NCBI RefSeq assembly: GCF_012641745.1
Contig: NZ_WEHZ01000023.1
Span: 18,207 to 82,206, forward strand
Reading direction: 5' to 3'
Length of the DNA stretch: 64,000 nucleotides
Source: Pseudoalteromonas peptidolytica
Lineage (GTDB): Bacteria; Pseudomonadota; Gammaproteobacteria; Enterobacterales; Alteromonadaceae
Shown in pieces: positions 54,876-63,951 of this stretch (its first letter is position 1; each line of letters begins with the position of its first letter). The notes under the pieces are model-generated. The model saw only the letters and a program-made list of their open reading frames with translations, did not search any database and was not told the DNA's origin. Both the position numbers and the translations under genes were made by a program.

Positions 54876-56555
54876 ATGAGTGATAACCCAAGATTAGACC
54901 CAAATCGCGAGATCCGCGCACCACGGGGAACAGAGATCACCGCAAAGAGCTGGCTTACCGAAGCCGCAAAGCGAATGTTAATGAACAACCTTGACCCTGA
55001 AGTGGCTGAGCACCCTAATGCACTGGTGGTTTATGGTGGTATTGGTCGTGCCGCTCGCGACTGGGCATGTTTTGATAAAATCGTCGAAACGTTAGACCGC
55101 TTAGAAGAAGATGAGACCTTACTGGTGCAATCAGGTAAACCGGTCGGCGTATTCAAAACTCACAGTAATGCGCCTCGTGTCTTAATTGCTAACTCAAATT
55201 TAGTACCACATTGGGCGAACTGGGATCACTTCAACGAGCTGGATAAAAAAGGTCTGATGATGTATGGCCAAATGACCGCAGGCTCTTGGATCTATATTGG
55301 CTCACAAGGTATTGTACAGGGCACATACGAGACTTTTGTCGCGATGGCAAAACAACACTTCAATGGTGAAGCAAAAGGCAAGTGGATCCTAACCGGTGGC
55401 CTTGGCGGCATGGGCGGCGCGCAGCCACTCGCAGCAACAATGGCAGGTTTTAGCGCCCTCGTTGTTGAATGTGATGAATCACGAATTGATTTTCGTCTTA
55501 ACACACGCTACGTCGACCGAAAGGCAACCACACTTGATGAAGCGTTAGCTATCATTAATGAAGCTAACGCTTCTGGGCAACCAGTATCCGTTGGTCTGTT
55601 GGGCAATGCTGCGGATGTTTATGCTGAGTTGGTTGAGCGCAACATCACGCCTGACGTAGTGACCGACCAAACTTCTGCGCACGACCCACTAAACGGCTAC
55701 TTACCGCAAGAGTGGACTATGGCTCAGGCAGCTGCACTTCGTCAAAGCGATCCACAAATGGTTGTAAAAGCGGCAAAACAATCTATGGCGGTGCAAGTTA
55801 AAGCTATGCTAACGCTGCAATCGCGCGGAGCTGCAACAACTGATTACGGGAATAACATTCGCCAAATGGCGCTAGAGGAAGGGGTCGATAACGCCTTTGA
55901 TTTCCCGGGTTTTGTTCCTGCTTATATTCGCCCACTGTTTTGCCAAGGCATAGGTCCATTCCGCTGGGTTGCGTTATCTGGCGATCCTGAGGATATTTAT
56001 AAAACAGACGCGAAAGTTAAAGCGCTTATTCCAGACGACCCACACCTTCACAATTGGTTAGACATGGCACGCGAGCGTATTCAATTCCAAGGTCTACCTG
56101 CTCGTATTTGCTGGGTTGGGCTAAAAGATAGAGCACGCCTTGCACGAGCATTCAATGAAATGGTCAAAAATGGGGAACTCAAAGCACCAATTGTTATTGG
56201 TCGTGATCATTTAGATTCTGGCTCTGTAGCGAGCCCAAATCGGGAGACCGAATCAATGATGGATGGCTCCGATGCAGTATCAGATTGGCCGTTACTCAAT
56301 GCCCTTTTAAATACCGCAGGCGGTGCAACGTGGGTCTCGCTACATCACGGAGGTGGCGTTGGTATGGGCTTTAGCCAACATTCTGGCGTCGTAATTGTTG
56401 CTGATGGCACGGACGAAGCTGACGCTCGTTTATCTCGGGTACTATGGAACGATCCAGGCACCGGTGTGATGCGTCACGCAGACGCAGGGTATGACATTGC
56501 AAAAGACTGTGCAAAAGAGCAAAAACTTGATTTACCAATGCTGGAAGGAAAGTAA
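54876..56555 (+). CDS. hutU: Urocanate hydratase
   Basis: 559 residues. Contains the NAD-binding urocanase signature GGLGGMGGAQPLAATMAG, VDRKATTLDEAL, DQTSAHDPLNGYLP and HHGGGVGMGFSQHSG. It converts urocanate to imidazolone propionate (step 2). Co-transcribed with hutH, 2 bp away. Confidence 0.97.
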   Translation: MSDNPRLDPNREIRAPRGTEITAKSWLTEAAKRMLMNNLDPEVAEHPNALVVYGGIGRAARDWACFDKIVETLDRLEEDETLLVQSGKPVGVFKTHSNAPRVLIANSNLVPHWANWDHFNELDKKGLMMYGQMTAGSWIYIGSQGIVQGTYETFVAMAKQHFNGEAKGKWILTGGLGGMGGAQPLAATMAGFSALVVECDESRIDFRLNTRYVDRKATTLDEALAIINEANASGQPVSVGLLGNAADVYAELVERNITPDVVTDQTSAHDPLNGYLPQEWTMAQAAALRQSDPQMVVKAAKQSMAVQVKAMLTLQSRGAATTDYGNNIRQMALEEGVDNAFDFPGFVPAYIRPLFCQGIGPFRWVALSGDPEDIYKTDAKVKALIPDDPHLHNWLDMARERIQFQGLPARICWVGLKDRARLARAFNEMVKNGELKAPIVIGRDHLDSGSVASPNRETESMMDGSDAVSDWPLLNALLNTAGGATWVSLHHGGGVGMGFSQHSGVVIVADGTDEADARLSRVLWNDPGTGVMRHADAGYDIAKDCAKEQKLDLPMLEGK

Positions 56556-56557
56556 GC

Positions 56558-58099
56558 ATGTACTCACTAAATTTACTCCCAGGCCAGTTGACGCTGAATA
56601 TTTTGCGTCAAATCAACCAACACCCTGTATCTTTAAGCCTTGATGAGTCAGCAAAAGCTGCCATTGAAAACAGTGCAGAAACTGTACAACAAGTGATTAA
56701 AGAAGGTCGCACTGTGTATGGGATCAACACCGGCTTTGGACTACTTGCTAACACAAAGATTGCTAAGGATGAGCTGGAGTTATTGCAGCGCTCTATTGTA
56801 CTGTCGCATGCAGCTGGCATTGGCGAGCTGATGGACGATAGTACTGTCCGACTCATGATGGTGTTGAAGATCAACTCGCTATCTCGAGGGTTTTCTGGGA
56901 TCCGCCTTAAAGTGATTGAGTTTTTGGCAGCCTTGCTGAATGCGCAAGTCTATCCATGCGTACCAAAGAAAGGGTCGGTCGGTGCATCTGGCGACCTTGC
57001 ACCATTATCACATATGTGTTTACCGCTATTAGGGGAAGGCCAAGTACGTCATCAAGGCAAACTCATTGATGCCAAAGAAGGCTTAAGGATCGCTGGACTT
57101 GCGCCACTTACATTAGCTGCCAAAGAAGGCCTTGCGCTATTAAATGGTACACAAGCATCCACTGCTTTTGCATTGCAAGGCCTGTTTAGAGCTGAAGATC
57201 TTTATGCCCAAAGCTGTGTAGTTGGTTCAATGAGTATAGAAGCAGCGATGGGGAGTCGCTCACCATTCGACGCACGTATCCATGAGGTTCGCGGTCAGCA
57301 AGGTCAAATAGATACTGCATTTGCGTTTCGAGATATATTGCAAGCTCGTTCTGAAATCAGTGACGCCCATGTAGACTGTGAAAAAGTACAGGACCCATAT
57401 TGTTTACGCTGTCAACCACAAGTCCTCGGTGCTTGTTTAACTCAGATCCGCCAAGCAGCTGAGGTGATCCTTATTGAGTCGAATGGTGTTACTGATAACC
57501 CATTGGTATTTGCAGATGCCGGTGACATTATCTCAGGCGGCAACTTCCACGCAGAGCCTATTGCTATGGCTGCTGATAACCTAGCGATCGCGATTGCTGA
57601 AATTGGTGCCTTAGCTGAGCGTCGTATAGCCCTGCTCATCGACTCAAGTTTATCAAAATTACCACCCTTCTTAGTTAATAATGGCGGTGTAAATTCTGGC
57701 TTTATGATTGCACAAGTCACCGCAGCCGCATTGGCCTCTGAAAACAAAACACTCGCACACCCAGGCAGTGTTGACAGTCTGCCAACCTCAGCCAACCAAG
57801 AAGATCATGTTTCAATGGCCACATTTGCAGCAAGGCGTTTGCAAGACATGGCCGACAACACTCAAGGTGTGTTGGCGGTAGAATACCTAGCAGCCGCACA
57901 AGGGCTGGATTTTAGAGCGCCACTTAAACCATCGAGTAAAGTAACAGAAGCCCACCATATTCTTCGTGAAGTGGTGACTTTCTATGATAAAGACCGCTAT
58001 TTCGCGCCAGATATCGAAGCTGCAAATAATTTACTGGAGCAAGCAGCGCTGGCACACCTACTGCCAGCTCAGCTATTACCGTCAACTCCAGTTACATAA
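56558..58099 (+). CDS. hutH: Histidine ammonia-lyase
   Basis: 513 residues. The MIO cofactor triad Ala-Ser-Gly lies in GSVGASGDLAPLSHM (about 143). YGINTGFGLLANTKI, NGTQASTAF and SRSPFDARIHEVRGQQG are further signatures. It removes ammonia from histidine to give urocanate (step 1). Its stop is 2 bp from the end of the convergent epimerase-like gene. Confidence 0.97.
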   Translation: MYSLNLLPGQLTLNILRQINQHPVSLSLDESAKAAIENSAETVQQVIKEGRTVYGINTGFGLLANTKIAKDELELLQRSIVLSHAAGIGELMDDSTVRLMMVLKINSLSRGFSGIRLKVIEFLAALLNAQVYPCVPKKGSVGASGDLAPLSHMCLPLLGEGQVRHQGKLIDAKEGLRIAGLAPLTLAAKEGLALLNGTQASTAFALQGLFRAEDLYAQSCVVGSMSIEAAMGSRSPFDARIHEVRGQQGQIDTAFAFRDILQARSEISDAHVDCEKVQDPYCLRCQPQVLGACLTQIRQAAEVILIESNGVTDNPLVFADAGDIISGGNFHAEPIAMAADNLAIAIAEIGALAERRIALLIDSSLSKLPPFLVNNGGVNSGFMIAQVTAAALASENKTLAHPGSVDSLPTSANQEDHVSMATFAARRLQDMADNTQGVLAVEYLAAAQGLDFRAPLKPSSKVTEAHHILREVVTFYDKDRYFAPDIEAANNLLEQAALAHLLPAQLLPSTPVT

Positions 58100-58101
58100 T
58101 C

Positions 58102-58881
58102 TCAATAAATCGCATGACGATACTCAAAGCCGAGCTCAGTAATACGCTCGGCTTTTATAATGCGCTCCTGAGTTGCAGAGGATGCAAACGTCGGCTCTGG
58201 ATTACCCAACTGTTTACAGTGGCGTTGGTAAAACGCTTTCCGTGTTGGATGAGATGGATAACAAATGTTATAGATATCTGCTGCTTCCTGCCAGTGAGCA
58301 ACAATGCTAGTTATCGCCGCAACGACATCATCCCTATGTACCATATTGACTCGAGCATTTGCTGAGCTTGATAACGCTTTACCCGCAACAAACCTGCCAG
58401 GCTCTCGGTTTGGCCCTTGTAAACCAGCAAGACGTACAATCTTACCGCCACTATTTAGCACCCGCTCTTCAGCATCTCTAAGTATACTAACTCGTAAAGT
58501 TGACTTGTCAGCAAGTGCGCCTTGCTCGTCATATTCCGCGTCAGCTGTGTCATAAACCCCAGTGCTAGAACAAAGCAAAAACCCTTTAGCAGACATTTTC
58601 TTGGCAAGAGATAAAGCCTGCTCTAAGGTGTTAAGGTAATTACTATCAACCTGTCTGGCTCTTGGCGGGATAGCACAGATCCAATAAGCATGTTCTAGGG
58701 TCACAGAGTGCTCAACTTGGCCTTGCTCCGTCAACACGAATTGTCTAGACCAAGGATGAGTATGATGCAATTGTGTTCTCGTCCCCTCAACTTGCCAACC
58801 TTGTAGCTGAGCATGTTGACATATTGCCTCACCTAGCCATCCTGCACCTAATACCACAACATTATGATTTAATACTTTCAT
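58102..58881 (-). CDS. NAD(P)-binding Rossmann-fold reductase/epimerase (YeeZ-like)
   Basis: 259 residues from ATG 58881 (AAGGGTAAGG upstream; an alternative GTG is at 58911). The Rossmann glycine motif is VVVLGAGWLGEAI, and CSSTGVYDTADAEYDE and VRLAGLQGPNREPGRF resemble extended SDR proteins of the YeeZ/CbiA-neighbour type. Substrate unknown. Tail-to-tail with hutH. Confidence 0.8.
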   Translation of the reverse strand: MKVLNHNVVVLGAGWLGEAICQHAQLQGWQVEGTRTQLHHTHPWSRQFVLTEQGQVEHSVTLEHAYWICAIPPRARQVDSNYLNTLEQALSLAKKMSAKGFLLCSSTGVYDTADAEYDEQGALADKSTLRVSILRDAEERVLNSGGKIVRLAGLQGPNREPGRFVAGKALSSSANARVNMVHRDDVVAAITSIVAHWQEAADIYNICYPSHPTRKAFYQRHCKQLGNPEPTFASSATQERIIKAERITELGFEYRHAIY

Positions 58882-59009
58882 CTTAATAATAGCCTTACCC
58901 TTTGAGTTCACTTGTATTATCTATGTAAAACAAGTCAACGCAAACGGTAGCGTTCTGTTTTTATCTATGGTTTTATTATTGTTTGCACAAGCTAAAAATA
59001 AGAACTGTC

Positions 59010-61040
59010 ATGCTCGAGAATTTATCCCTAAGAAAGAAAATATTGCTGTTGATCGGCGGTACTATTTCGATGTTGTTAATCATCGCATCAAGCTTTTTTG
59101 TAAATCATATCGCAACACTCTCAAGAGACGGGATTGAACGGGAAACACAAAGCTATATTCAGGCTGAAAAACTTGCCATGGAAGCATTTTTTGGTCAGTA
59201 CGGCAAAGTCGTTGAAACCTTTGTCTCTACCCCACACAACATCCATTGGTTCGAGAATTACAAAACACGCGGTGCTGATCTTAGTCGTGATAAAGATTAT
59301 CAAGAGGTTAACGAAGACTTAGTTCGGATAGCCCGTGGTGATGAAAATATTCTCTCGGCTTTCATCGCGTCTGCCAATACCGGTGAGTACTTTAAAGAAA
59401 ACGACCGAACTTCAGCTTATTCTGATGGCAGACCTTACTACGCTTATAAACGTCCTTGGTGGCAAGAAACACTAGATGTCGGTCAGTTGTATGTTGGCCC
59501 AATTGCCACAGATATAAACACAGGGGCTGTTTCAGCCGTGATCCGCCAGCCCATTTATGGCAGTAATGGCAAACTCGTAGCTATGGGTGGTGTTGATCTG
59601 CAAATTAATAAATTAAATGACATGGTGGAGCAAATCCAGTTTCAAGGTAAGGGCTATGGCTTCTTACTCGATGGTGATTTAAAAGTGGTACATTTATCCG
59701 AGCGTACAGGGCATTCACTTTCAACAACGGACGAAGGAGCTAAAGGAAAAGAAGGGCTAGATGGGCTGGAGTCTCAATTTAATAATACCCATGGTTTTGC
59801 AGCTCTTAATAATGCAATAAAAAGTAACCCTGTAGGCTTTGCAAGTGTCACTTTCAAAGGACAGGAATATTATGTTGTATACGATAATGTAAAACTAGAC
59901 AATCCACTTTTAGATTGGCATGTCGGCATCCTTATACCTGTTTCTTTAATTAACGAACCTGTCGACGAAGCGGTGATGGGTATCATCACCATTTTGATTG
60001 TTATTATAATGATTATTGTAGCCATGATTTTTATCGCTACACAGATGATCACAAGGCCGATTGTGGCGCTGACAGAAACCATGCGTGATATTGCATCTGG
60101 AGAAGGAGATCTAACAAGGCGCATCGAGATTGCCAGTAAAGATGAAGTGGGTCAACTTGCCCATCATATGAATACCTTTATTGATAAGTTAAGAGCCATG
60201 ATGCTGGATACCGCCGCACAAGCACAGCAACTAAGTAGCGCATCGGCACAACTACGTGAAGTATCAAACAACACAAATAGTGAAATTCAGCGTGAGAAAG
60301 AGCAAGTAGATAGCGTCAGTGCCGCGGTCACTGAAATGGCCGCAACAGTCACAGAGATCTCTCGCAACGCACAAGAAACAAATCAAGCTGCTGACGTCGT
60401 GCAACGCGTAACCAATGAGGGAGCAAGCCGCTCTTCACAGGCACAAGACGTAATGACTGAATTGGCACTACATATTGGTGAGGCAACAAAAGTGGTAGCA
60501 GGTCTTGAGCAAGAAACCAGCAACATCGGAGCAGTGATAGATGTGATCAATGGTATTGCCGAGCAAACCAACTTACTAGCGCTCAACGCTGCAATAGAGG
60601 CAGCTCGTGCAGGTGAGCAAGGTAGAGGGTTTGCCGTTGTAGCAGATGAAGTAAGATCACTTGCAAGCCGGACACAAGAATCAACCGACGATATTCGTAA
60701 TATGATCTCCCGTTTGCAGCAAATTGCGCAAAAAGCCTCTGTTATGATGCAACAAGGACAAGAGCGTGCAGAAGGTACTGTTGAAGAAACTCAAGCAGTC
60801 CTTAACGCTTTAACAGAAATTACAGAGTCAGTAAAAACAGTCCAAGATCAAAGTCATCAGATAGCTACATCAACTGAGCAACAAACGGTAGTGGCAGAAG
60901 ATATAAATAACAGCCTCAATCAAATCAATGAGCTAGTTAATAGCACTGCCAACCACGCTAACGTATTGGCTGATGAGGCTCGAGATTTAAATGACTTGGC
61001 TAAAGCGCTTAACTCAACCGTTAATCAATTTAAGTTATAA
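59010..61040 (+). CDS. Methyl-accepting chemotaxis protein with dCache sensor
   Basis: 676 residues from ATG 59010. TM1 (about 10-30), a periplasmic dCache domain (about 35-300) with YYAYKRPWWQETLDVG and VRQPIYGSNGKLVAMGGVD-type patterns, TM2 (about 318-340), HAMP and a signalling region with IAEQTNLLALNAAIEAARAG. dCache receptors bind amino acids or other small ligands directly. The hut genes next door make an amino-acid ligand attractive, but this is speculation. It is followed by a terminator. Confidence 0.92.
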   Translation: MLENLSLRKKILLLIGGTISMLLIIASSFFVNHIATLSRDGIERETQSYIQAEKLAMEAFFGQYGKVVETFVSTPHNIHWFENYKTRGADLSRDKDYQEVNEDLVRIARGDENILSAFIASANTGEYFKENDRTSAYSDGRPYYAYKRPWWQETLDVGQLYVGPIATDINTGAVSAVIRQPIYGSNGKLVAMGGVDLQINKLNDMVEQIQFQGKGYGFLLDGDLKVVHLSERTGHSLSTTDEGAKGKEGLDGLESQFNNTHGFAALNNAIKSNPVGFASVTFKGQEYYVVYDNVKLDNPLLDWHVGILIPVSLINEPVDEAVMGIITILIVIIMIIVAMIFIATQMITRPIVALTETMRDIASGEGDLTRRIEIASKDEVGQLAHHMNTFIDKLRAMMLDTAAQAQQLSSASAQLREVSNNTNSEIQREKEQVDSVSAAVTEMAATVTEISRNAQETNQAADVVQRVTNEGASRSSQAQDVMTELALHIGEATKVVAGLEQETSNIGAVIDVINGIAEQTNLLALNAAIEAARAGEQGRGFAVVADEVRSLASRTQESTDDIRNMISRLQQIAQKASVMMQQGQERAEGTVEETQAVLNALTEITESVKTVQDQSHQIATSTEQQTVVAEDINNSLNQINELVNSTANHANVLADEARDLNDLAKALNSTVNQFKL

Positions 61041-61050
61041 TCTATACGTT

Positions 61051-61078
61051 AAAGCATGCCGTAACCACGGCATGCTTT
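61051..61078 (+). terminator. Terminator of the dCache chemoreceptor gene
   Basis: AAAGCATGCCG and CGGCATGCTTT with a 6-base loop, 11 bp past the stop. Short T-run. Confidence 0.75.
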
Positions 61079-61150
61079 GATCTGAGGCAAACCCAAATCG
61101 GCTTGGACGCAGTACACTCTCGTCAATACTATAACTCGAGAGTGCGTATC

Positions 61151-62521
61151 GTGATTAATTTACCTATTTGGAATGACTCCCTTATCAGCAAGTATAATAT
61201 CTCAGGTCCGAGATATACTTCCTATCCAACAGCGCTATCGCTAGAGACAGGCTATTCCCACAATGACTTGCAAACGGCAATAATGGGGTCAAACTCTCGA
61301 ACGCTTTCCTTGTATATTCACATTCCTTTTTGTCATCAGCTCTGTTATTACTGTGGTTGTAATAAGATCATCACCCGCCATCAGTCAAAAGCCGATCTGT
61401 ATCTTGATTATTTAGCCCAGGAGATTGTCGCAAAAGCACTTTTCTTTGAGCATTATACGGTAGAACAGCTACATCTAGGCGGCGGTACACCCACTTTCTT
61501 AACCGAACAGCAAATGACTCGGTTAATCACCATGTTGAATAACGCCTTTACGTTTTCAGATGGTGCACAGCGTGGTATCGAAATAGACCCCAGATCCCTC
61601 GCACCGAACATGATGCGTCACCTACATCAGCTCGGATTTAATCGTGTGTCTTTCGGTGTACAAGATTTTAATGACGAAGTTCAAACAGCAGTAAATCGCC
61701 CACAACAACTTAATGAAGTGCTCGCTACGTTAACTGAGGCAAGAGAGCTTGGCTTTAAGTCTATCAACATGGACATGATCTACGGGCTACCATTTCAAAC
61801 GGTAGAGAGCTATAAAAAGACGATTGAACAGCTTATCGCACTGTCTCCTGACAGAGTATCAGTGTTCAATTACGCTCACCTTCCTGATAGATTTGCAGCT
61901 CAGCGAAAGCTAAAGGAAATCGATATGCCAAGTGCAAACGAAAAACTGGCTATCTTTAAACAAACGCTAGAGCAGATGACTACAGCAGGATACCAATTCA
62001 TCGGTATGGATCACTTTGCTAAAAAAGATGATGAGCTGGCTATGGCGCAAAATGAAGGCCATCTTCACCGCAACTTTCAGGGCTATACAACCCATGGTGA
62101 CTGCGACTTATTAGGCTTAGGTGTTTCTTCTATTTCGCAAGTTGGTCATATGATCTTGCAAAATGAGAAAGACTTAAAGCCATACTATCAAGCTATTGAA
62201 GCTAAGCAATGCGCTATTAGCAAAGGCATCACATTAAGTGATGATGATGAAATTCGTGCCTCGGTGATAAAGCAGCTTATTTGTCATTTTGAATTAGATA
62301 AAGAGCAGTTCGAACAACGTTTTGATATTGATTTTGATGAATATTTTTCTCAAGCTCTCACCGCATTAGCGCCGCTAGCTGCAGATGGACTCGTGACGCT
62401 AACTAAACGCACCATCAAAGTCACCAGTAGTGGGAACCTGTTTATCCGCATTATTTGTATGTGCTTTGACGCTTATTTACAAAACCAAATTAAAACTACA
62501 CGCTTCTCACGCGTAATTTAG
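61151..62521 (+). CDS. hemN: Oxygen-independent coproporphyrinogen III dehydrogenase
   Basis: 456 residues from GTG 61151, where similarity to E. coli HemN starts; the frame extends 16 codons further upstream. Radical-SAM: the C-x-x-x-C-x-x-C motif is in IPFCHQLCYYCGC, preceded by KYNISGPRYTSYPTAL. GGGTPTFL and SFGVQDF are family signatures. It oxidises coproporphyrinogen III under low oxygen (heme synthesis). A tail-end hairpin follows. Confidence 0.95.
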   Translation: MINLPIWNDSLISKYNISGPRYTSYPTALSLETGYSHNDLQTAIMGSNSRTLSLYIHIPFCHQLCYYCGCNKIITRHQSKADLYLDYLAQEIVAKALFFEHYTVEQLHLGGGTPTFLTEQQMTRLITMLNNAFTFSDGAQRGIEIDPRSLAPNMMRHLHQLGFNRVSFGVQDFNDEVQTAVNRPQQLNEVLATLTEARELGFKSINMDMIYGLPFQTVESYKKTIEQLIALSPDRVSVFNYAHLPDRFAAQRKLKEIDMPSANEKLAIFKQTLEQMTTAGYQFIGMDHFAKKDDELAMAQNEGHLHRNFQGYTTHGDCDLLGLGVSSISQVGHMILQNEKDLKPYYQAIEAKQCAISKGITLSDDDEIRASVIKQLICHFELDKEQFEQRFDIDFDEYFSQALTALAPLAADGLVTLTKRTIKVTSSGNLFIRIICMCFDAYLQNQIKTTRFSRVI

Positions 62522-62549
62522 CCCTTACCTTTCAAGTTACTTCATTTTT

Positions 62550-62578
62550 GCCATTCGGTATCAAAAATACCGAATGGC
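62550..62578. terminator. 12 bp perfect hairpin after hemN
   Basis: GCCATTCGGTAT and ATACCGAATGGC with a 5-base loop. There is no strong T-run on either strand, so it may protect a 3' end or act weakly as a terminator. Confidence 0.5.
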
Positions 62579-62788
62579 ACTTACCTAATTAGCCAAAAAT
62601 AACGTCACAGCTTTGCTCTTTTCTTCTCAATCTGAAATGTTGATAATGAGTTTTTAACACCGTAGCATTCGGCTTGCGTCTGTAAATTAAGCAGCCATTA
62701 AAACAGGTAAATATTCATAGATTGATTGCTTTCATTGAGGTGAGTGCATGTAGTTAGTTTTTATTCTTTTTATTTGAAACCCAACAGC

Positions 62789-62860
62789 TCGGCGGGTAAA
62801 CCGCCTCCTACCAGTGCTGCGCTTTGTTGATGTTGTGGTGGGAGCGAGTTTACTTCGCGA
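62789..62860. repeat. REPIN-like inverted pair 1
   Basis: A 72 bp unit. Left arm 62789-62812 (TCGGCGGGTAAACCGCCTCC and on) and right arm 62837-62860 (GGTGGGAGCGAGTTTACTTC and on) are REP-type sequences in opposite orientation around a 24 bp spacer. Each arm is itself a hairpin with a GTTTAC/GTAAAC centre, like REP elements of Pseudomonas. Confidence 0.65.
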
Positions 62861-62909
62861 TGTTACAGAGTAGACTGTTTTATTCTTTTTGTTTGAGAGA
62901 CCCAACAGC

Positions 62910-62981
62910 TCGGCGGGTAAACCGCCTCCTACCAGTGCAGCACTTTGCTGGTGTCGTGGTGGGAGCGAGTTTACCTCGCGA
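62910..62981. repeat. REPIN-like inverted pair 2
   Basis: Same 72 bp unit as pair 1: left arm 62910-62933, right arm 62958-62981. Starts 121 bp after pair 1 and exactly 190 bp before pair 3. Confidence 0.65.
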
Positions 62982-63064
62982 TGTGTTGATTGCTTTGTAA
63001 TGTATTGATTGCTTTTCGAGGTGTTGATTATCTTGTGAGGTTTTCTTTTCAAATCCCACATAGC

Positions 63065-63095
63065 AAAAAACCCGCTGCATTGCTGCAAAGGGTTT
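63065..63095 (-). terminator. rRNA-type terminator copy 1 (farthest from 5S)
   Basis: AAACCC...GGGTTT stem with a GCAGCAATGC centre; on the minus strand it ends in TTTTTT. Same sequence family as the hairpin directly after the intact 5S. Slightly mismatched stem. Confidence 0.65.
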
Positions 63096-63099
63096 CTTT

Positions 63100-63171
63100 T
63101 CGGCGGGTAAACCGCTTCCTACCAGTGCAGCACTATGGTGGTGTCGTGGTGGGAGCGAGTTTACCTCGCGA
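63100..63171. repeat. REPIN-like inverted pair 3
   Basis: Left arm 63100-63123, right arm 63148-63171; 72 bp. Starts exactly 190 bp before pair 4. The stretch 62910-63290 is thus two tandem 190 bp units (REPIN plus TGTTGATT-rich spacer plus terminator). Confidence 0.65.
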
Positions 63172-63254
63172 GGTGTTGATTGTTTTGTAATGTATTGATT
63201 GCTTTTCGAGGTGTTGATTATCTTGTGAAGCTTTCTTTTCAAATCCCACATAGC

Positions 63255-63285
63255 AAAAAACCCGCAGCATTGCTGCAAAGGGTTT
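63255..63285 (-). terminator. rRNA-type terminator copy 2
   Basis: Same hairpin as at 63065, exactly 190 bp further on. Confidence 0.65.
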
Positions 63286-63289
63286 CTTT

Positions 63290-63361
63290 TCGGCGGGTAA
63301 ACCGCCTCCTACCAATGCAGCACTATGGTGGTGTCGTGGTGGGAGCGAGTTTACCTCGCGA
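63290..63361. repeat. REPIN-like inverted pair 4
   Basis: Left arm 63290-63313, right arm 63338-63361; 72 bp. The following spacer is shortened relative to the 190 bp unit and leads to the terminator of the broken 5S. Confidence 0.65.
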
Positions 63362-63423
63362 GGTGTTGATTGCTTTGTGAGGTGTTGATTATCTTATGAG
63401 ATTTTTTCCAAATCCCACATAGC

Positions 63424-63454
63424 AAAAAACCCGTCGCATTGCTGCAACGGGTTT
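63424..63454 (-). terminator. Terminator copy 3, after the broken 5S
   Basis: AAACCCGTCGCATTGCTGCA and ACGGGTTT: nearly identical, through the following CTAATAAGGCCCTGGC, to the hairpin after the intact 5S. Reads leftward with TTTTTT. Confidence 0.8.
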
Positions 63455-63464
63455 CTCTAATAAG

Positions 63465-63587
63465 GCCCTGGCTCGCTACGAAGTAGGATGTTCTACTTTC
63501 ACATGGGAAGCCCACACTATCATTGACCGGGACCGACCCTTCGCGGGCTCGCCTTCGAGCTGTTTTGTTTCACTTCTGAGTTTGGGT
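63465..63587 (-). pseudogene. Broken 5S rRNA copy
   Basis: Matches the intact 5S downstream of it (63724-63837), but with a 14 bp insertion at 63473-63486, a 31 bp GC-rich insertion at 63528-63558, and no recognisable 5' third. The matched blocks (GATGTTCTACTTTCACATGG and on; GCTGTTTTGTTTCACTTCTG) are almost unchanged, so the damage looks recent. It keeps its own terminator. Confidence 0.8.
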
Positions 63588-63681
63588 CACAAGAAACCGA
63601 AGCAACGCTTCCAGTTCGAGGAAGTGAGCGCATGGATACGCGAAGGGGAAATACTACATGGAAGTACTTTACTACAAATGC
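63588..63681. other. Unidentified segment between the broken 5S and the working terminator
   Basis: 94 bp, GC-richer than the surroundings, with a GAAGCAACGCTTC hairpin at 63599-63611. It has no similarity to 5S or REPIN parts and I do not recognise it. Probably a remnant carried in by the rearrangement that broke the 5S copy. Confidence 0.4.
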
Positions 63682-63712
63682 AAAAAACCCGTCGCATTGC
63701 TGCAACGGGTTT
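63682..63712 (-). terminator. rRNA operon terminator (copy 4)
   Basis: AAACCCGTCGCATTGCTGCA and ACGGGTTT stem directly after the intact 5S on the minus strand, ending in TTTTTT. Confidence 0.9.
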
Positions 63713-63723
63713 ATCTAATAAGG

Positions 63724-63837
63724 CCCTGGCGATGTTCTACTTTCACATGGGAAGCCCACACTATCATCGACGCTGTTTTGTTTCACTTCTGAGTTCGGCA
63801 TGGGGTCAGGTGGTTCCAAAACGCTATAGTCACCAGG
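63724..63837 (-). rRNA. rrf: 5S ribosomal RNA
   Basis: Read on the minus strand it begins CCTGGTGACTATAG, has the conserved CCATGCCGAACTCAGAAGTG and ends GATGTTC...CCAGGG partner; the 5' and 3' ends pair. About 114-116 nt; ends may be off by 1-3 bases. It follows 23S by about 115 bp. Confidence 0.93.
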
Positions 63838-63951
63838 AAATTCTGTTCATTAATGAAGTATCCTTCATTAATATAAATCTGGAAAAAGCTATTAAATTCT
63901 TTTGTCTACTTCAGTCTATTAACTTCTGTCGCTAAACCACTTTGGCGTTGT
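63838..63951 (-). other. 23S-5S spacer
   Basis: 114 bp AT-rich spacer of the rRNA operon. No tRNA gene fits in it. Confidence 0.8.

Noticed and set aside
62880..63380. CRISPR array suggested by regular repeats
   Set aside because: The period is 190 bp, the repeated unit is the whole 190 bp including the spacer, and the parts are REP pairs and terminators. There are no short direct repeats with unique spacers and no cas genes.
62732..63380. Several open frames of 60-130 codons over the REPIN array
   Set aside because: They translate repeated palindromes on both strands, have no ribosome sites and match each other only because the DNA is repeated.
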